Origin: Gammaproteobacteria bacterium
Lineage (GTDB): Bacteria > Pseudomonadota > Gammaproteobacteria > Steroidobacterales > Steroidobacteraceae
Direction of reading: 5' to 3'
DNA length: 17,864 bases
Assembly (NCBI GenBank): GCA_003156695.1
Contig: PMHN01000375.1
Span: 1 to 17,864 of the forward strand
Position 1 is the stretch's first letter. Each line of letters begins with the position of its first letter. The position numbers and the translations under genes were made by a program. Under the pieces are notes generated by a model, which made no database searches, was not told the DNA's origin, and saw nothing but the letters and a program-made list of their open reading frames with translations. Below, piece by piece: positions 14,909 through 17,864 of this stretch.

Positions 14909-16031
14909 GCGCGACCGAAGGATTGTACAGATCATCGCCAATTTCGTTTTGCCGCCCGTACTCACCACCACCGCCTCGCTGGCGGACTTCAGCGCGCTGC
15001 TCGCCGGTGAGGCCCGCATCGGCCTCGACACCGAGTTCCTCCGCGAACGCACTTACCGCGCGCAGCTGTGCCTGGTACAGCTCTCGGGGAACGATGCCGC
15101 GGCGTGCGTCGATCCGCTGGTGCTGCCGGATCTGACGCCGCTCGCCGCGTTACTCGCCGCGCCCGGCGTGACCAAGGTCATGCACGCCTCGCGGCAGGAC
15201 CTCGAGGTGCTGTTGCCGGTTGTGGGTCTTACGCGGCCGGTGTTCGACACGCAGATTGCCGCCGGCCTCACGGGTCTGCCGGCGCAGATTGGCTACGCCG
15301 AACTCGTGCGCCGCAAGCTGGGCAAGGATCTTCCCAAGTCACACACGCGTACCGACTGGTCGCGGCGTCCCCTGTCACCGGAACAGATCGAGTACGCGCT
15401 GGATGACGTGCGCTATCTGTTGCCGCTGGCGCAGCTGCTGCAGGAGGAACTCGCCCGCCTCGGGCGGCTCGACTGGCTCGGCGAAGAGCTCGCGGCTCTC
15501 GGGGACGCGCGCGCGCTCAGCGTCGAGCCCGACGAGGCGTGGCTGCGTATCCGCGGATTGCGTGATCTGGACCCGGCGCGTGAGCGCCTCGCGCGCGCGC
15601 TGGGCGCCTGGCGCGAGCGCAACGCGGTCGAGCACGACCGGCCCCGCGGCTGGATACTCGAGGACGCGGTACTGCGCGAGATCGTCATGCAGGTGCCGCG
15701 CACGCTCGACGCGCTGGCACAGTTACCCGACATGCCACCGGGCCTGCTCAAGCGGCGGGGCGCCGAATTGCTGGCGTGCGTCGAGGCGGCGCAGCTTTCA
15801 GACCCACCGCCGGCGCTGCCGGCGCGCGCGCGCCCGGATCCGGCAAAGACCGCGCTGGTGAAGAAACTCGGCGCCGTAAGCCAGGCGGTCGCGGCCGAAC
15901 TCAACCTCGTCCCCGAGGTGCTGGCGACCCGGCGGGAGCTCGAGCAGCTGGCCGACGGCCGCCGCGATGGTGCGGTGCTGAACGGCTGGCGGCGTGCGAT
16001 CCTCGGCGAGCAGCTGCTCGCCGCCCTGTAG
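14907..16031 (+). CDS. rnd: Ribonuclease D
   Basis: RNase D is a 3'-to-5' exoribonuclease that trims tRNA precursors and other structured RNAs. From the ATG at 14907 the product has 374 residues (E. coli 375). The DEDDy exonuclease domain is complete: L-D-T-E-F (Asp41, Glu43), H-A-S-R-Q-D-L-E (Asp98) and E-Y-A-L-D-D (Tyr163, Asp167). S-H-T-R-T-D-W-S-R-R-P-L at 145-156 is characteristic of Rnd. An HRDC domain follows at about 210-290, with L-R-D-L-D and R-G-W-I-L-E-D, then the C-terminal HRDC-like part. The start is uncertain. A TTG at 14949 would give 360 residues, place the D-T-E-F motif as in E. coli Rnd, and recall that E. coli rnd itself uses UUG. Neither start has a good ribosome site. 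It converges on adk with an 8-bp gap. Confidence 0.93.
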   Translation: MRDRRIVQIIANFVLPPVLTTTASLADFSALLAGEARIGLDTEFLRERTYRAQLCLVQLSGNDAAACVDPLVLPDLTPLAALLAAPGVTKVMHASRQDLEVLLPVVGLTRPVFDTQIAAGLTGLPAQIGYAELVRRKLGKDLPKSHTRTDWSRRPLSPEQIEYALDDVRYLLPLAQLLQEELARLGRLDWLGEELAALGDARALSVEPDEAWLRIRGLRDLDPARERLARALGAWRERNAVEHDRPRGWILEDAVLREIVMQVPRTLDALAQLPDMPPGLLKRRGAELLACVEAAQLSDPPPALPARARPDPAKTALVKKLGAVSQAVAAELNLVPEVLATRRELEQLADGRRDGAVLNGWRRAILGEQLLAAL

Positions 16032-16039
16032 CGCCGGCA

Positions 16040-16882
16040 CTAGCGCCGTTTCGCCCTGGCCTTCGCGCCCTTGCGCCGCACTGCTGATTTCTTTGCGGGA
16101 GCACGCAGCGTCGTGCGCGCAGCCGCGCTCTTGCCGCGCGCAGTCGTGACCGGATGCTTGCGGGCCACCGCCCGTTTGCCTGCCACACGCTTGAGTGTTG
16201 GTTTGGGGCGCACGGGCGGCGCTCGCAGCGGCGCACCGATCGCCTGCGCCAGACGCCGTGTCACCTCGTTCACGGCGCCCTCGGCATTGATCACGCGCAG
16301 CAGTCCCCGCGCGCGGTAGAAATCAACCAGCGGCCGCGTCTTCTCGTCATACACGCGCAAGCGCTCCGCCACGGTGGCCTCATTGTCGTCGGGTCGCTGC
16401 ATGAGCCGATGCGGGGCGCCGGTCTTCGGGCACGGCCCGTTCTGCGCCGCCGCCGGGGAAGTGAGCAGGTTGAACACCCGCCCGCAATCCGCGCACGTGC
16501 GCCGGCCCGAAATGCGCCGCACCAACTCGGCGTAGTCGACGTCGAGTTGCACCACGGCATCCAGGGGGCGTTTCAGGGTCTCGAGCAGGCGCGCCAGCGC
16601 GTGAGCCTGGGCGAGATTGCGTGGAAACCCATCCAGGATGAATCCCCGGCGTGTGTCGGGTTCCCCGAGGCGCTCGCGGAACATCCCGAGGACCAGCGAG
16701 TCATCCACCAGACGGCCGGCGTCCATGGCCTCCTTGGCCTTCAGACCCAGCTCCGTGCGCCCGGCAACTGCCGCACGCAGCAGGTCGCCCGTCGAGATCT
16801 GCGGGATCCCGATACGCTCCACCAGACGCTGAGACTGGGTGCCCTTGCCGGAGCCCGGCGCGCCCAACAGGACGATACGCAT
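16040..16882 (-). CDS. adk: Adenylate kinase with long basic C-terminal tail
   Basis: Adenylate kinase balances ATP, ADP and AMP in the cytosol. Residues 1-216 are a complete long-LID enzyme: P-loop G-A-P-G-S-G-K-G-T (7-15), A-M-P site S-T-G-D-L-L-R (30-36), D-G-F-P-R (84-88), LID 123-165 and R-P-D-D-N (163-167). In the LID the four structural positions read Cys130, Cys133, Cys151, Thr154, between the all-Cys zinc type and the His-Ser-Asp-Thr type of E. coli. Residues 217-280 are an extra tail with 23 Lys/Arg and no acidic residues, in A-K-K and R-R-K-like steps recalling bacterial histone H1-like proteins. The usual length is about 214-218. The ATG at 16882 directly precedes the first strand, with no clear Shine-Dalgarno. 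Rnd converges from the other side and pfp is divergent. Confidence 0.95.
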   Translation of the reverse strand: MRIVLLGAPGSGKGTQSQRLVERIGIPQISTGDLLRAAVAGRTELGLKAKEAMDAGRLVDDSLVLGMFRERLGEPDTRRGFILDGFPRNLAQAHALARLLETLKRPLDAVVQLDVDYAELVRRISGRRTCADCGRVFNLLTSPAAAQNGPCPKTGAPHRLMQRPDDNEATVAERLRVYDEKTRPLVDFYRARGLLRVINAEGAVNEVTRRLAQAIGAPLRAPPVRPKPTLKRVAGKRAVARKHPVTTARGKSAAARTTLRAPAKKSAVRRKGAKARAKRR

Positions 16883-16933
16883 GGTTGTTAAGCTTTTTTG
16901 GACCGCTGGCGGCGACAGCCACCAAGGGCCGCC

Positions 16934-16962
16934 ACGTTACCGGCGGCCTCAGGCGCGGTCAA
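16934..16962 (-). promoter_or_regulatory. Candidate adk promoter embedded in a palindrome
   Basis: On the minus strand TTGACC (16962-16957, five of six matches) is followed after 17 bp by TAACGT (16939-16934, three of six). Transcription would begin near 16927, about 45 nt before the adk start. The -10 box lies in the 8-nt centre of an inverted repeat, GGCCGCC (16927-16933) and GGCGGCC (16942-16948), which could be an operator or a hairpin in read-through RNA. Confidence 0.4.
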
Positions 16963-17037
16963 ACCGGCGCCGCATTGCCGCGGCGCGCCAGCGCACCCGC
17001 CCTGCCAGGCGACGCGCGCGCCGCGGGCCCCTTGCGT

Positions 17038-17049
17038 TATTCTTCGCCG
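17038..17049 (+). promoter_or_regulatory. Candidate -10 box just upstream of pfp
   Basis: TATTCT (17038-17043) matches four of six -10 bases and ends 6 nt before the ATG at 17050. No Shine-Dalgarno sequence lies upstream, so the transcript may be leaderless or nearly so. No good -35 box is seen in the GC-only stretch before it. Confidence 0.3.
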
Positions 17050-17864
17050 ATGAAAAAACCCACCCCCAAGAATGCTTTCTACGCCCAGTCCGGGGGCGTT
17101 TCCGCGGTGATAAACGCCTCGGCCTGCGGCGTGATCGAGACGGCGCTGCGCTCCCGGCACATCAACAGGGTCTATGCCGGACGTGACGGCATCATCGGCG
17201 CGCTCACCGAGGATCTCATCGATGTGAACCGCGAGAGTGCGGCCACGATCCGCGCACTCAGACACACGCCGGCGGGCGCCTTCGGTTCGGCGCGCTTCAA
17301 GCTCAAGGGGCTCGAGCAGAACCGCGCCGAGTACGAGCGGCTCATCGAAGTGTTCCGCGCGCACGACATCGGCTACTTCTTTTATAACGGCGGCAACGAT
17401 TCGATGGACACGGCGCTCAAGGTGTCACAGATCGGCGCCTCGCTCGGCTTCCCGATCACCTGTGTCGGCGTGCCCAAGACGGTCGACAACGACCTGCCGC
17501 ACACGGATTGCTGTCCGGGATTCGGCTCGGTCGCCAAGTACGTCGCGGTCTCCACGCGCGAGGCGGCGCTCGATGTCGCCTCGATGGCCCGCACCTCCAC
17601 CAAGGTGTTCGTGCTGGAGGTAATGGGGCGTCACGCCGGCTGGATCGCAGCCGCCGGCGGGCTCGCGGGCCGCGGCGCCGATGAGCCGCCGCACGTCATA
17701 CTGTTCCCGGAAGTAGCGTTCGACGGACAGCGCTTCCTCGAACGCGTGCGCCAGAGCGTCACCGACTACGGCTACTGCGTAATCATCGCCTCGGAGGGTG
17801 TGGCCTACGCGGACGGCAAATTCCTCGCCGACGCCGGCACGCGCGACGCTTTCGGACACACGCA
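17050..17864 (+). CDS. pfp: PPi-type 6-phosphofructokinase, 3' end outside window
   Basis: The frame stays open from ATG 17050 to the window edge, giving 271 residues of a family usually about 400 long; the C-terminus is missing only because the window ends. It phosphorylates fructose 6-phosphate, here most likely with pyrophosphate, in a reversible reaction. S-G-G-V-S-A-V-I-N-A-S lies at 14-24, G-G-N-D-S at 114-118, P-K-T-V-D-N-D at 142-148 and M-G-R-H-A-G-W at 192-198. Asp117 after the glycines and Lys143 in P-K-T are the two residues that mark PPi-dependent rather than ATP-dependent enzymes, which carry Gly at both. Asn116 in place of the commoner Asp is a variant. It is divergent from adk. 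ATP use is not excluded by sequence alone. Confidence 0.92.
   Translation, partial: MKKPTPKNAFYAQSGGVSAVINASACGVIETALRSRHINRVYAGRDGIIGALTEDLIDVNRESAATIRALRHTPAGAFGSARFKLKGLEQNRAEYERLIEVFRAHDIGYFFYNGGNDSMDTALKVSQIGASLGFPITCVGVPKTVDNDLPHTDCCPGFGSVAKYVAVSTREAALDVASMARTSTKVFVLEVMGRHAGWIAAAGGLAGRGADEPPHVILFPEVAFDGQRFLERVRQSVTDYGYCVIIASEGVAYADGKFLADAGTRDAFGHT

Noticed and set aside
16883..16905. T-run at 16893-16898 as a rho-independent terminator on the plus strand
   Set aside because: No GC-rich hairpin lies directly before it on that strand and no plus-strand gene ends there.

Overview
The window is a GC-rich stretch of ordinary bacterial chromosome, almost certainly from a gammaproteobacterium. 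The pyruvate kinase is of the E. coli PykA type, ribonuclease D and Mpl are present, and a PPi-type phosphofructokinase lies next to adk. That last combination fits lineages around Xanthomonadales, Nevskiales or Steroidobacterales. This placement is inferred from gene content and protein likeness; no search was possible. No rRNA, tRNA, CRISPR array, insertion sequence or prophage gene was seen.

Layout. Positions 1-74 hold an inverted-repeat element. From 8143 down to 75, on the minus strand, runs a tight carbon-metabolism operon: tkt (transketolase), gap, pgk, pyk, then a secreted or membrane-anchored penicillin-acylase-family hydrolase. Gaps are 15 bp or less, or the genes overlap. Positions 8144-8484 are a divergent control region with a candidate tkt promoter, a perfect palindrome and a tandem direct repeat. 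On the plus strand follow cpdA (cAMP phosphodiesterase) and an overlapping TraB/GumN-family gene. Two strong hairpins lie between this pair and a convergent minus-strand pair: a family 4-like glycosyltransferase and, downstream of it, a CPBP membrane protease.

From a shared promoter region near 12150 a family 2 (WaaE/KdtX-like) glycosyltransferase runs rightward and ends tail-to-tail on mpl (murein tripeptide recycling ligase). mpl is coupled by an ATGA overlap to an unrecognised five-helix membrane protein. Divergent from that is rnd (RNase D), which converges on adk. This adk carries an unusual basic C-terminal tail and a mixed LID metal site. Divergent from adk is a PPi-type phosphofructokinase gene, cut off by the right edge.

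How the genes fit together. Pfp, Gap, Pgk and Pyk are glycolytic steps (the first three reversible) and Tkt joins them to the pentose phosphate pathway. Adk balances adenylates. The two glycosyltransferases and Mpl belong to envelope biogenesis and recycling. I found no convincing new multi-gene system. The most unusual items are the Adk tail and LID, the repeat and palindrome architecture upstream of tkt, the shared -10 element between the two glycosyltransferases, and several genes whose -10 box sits just ahead of the start codon without a Shine-Dalgarno sequence.
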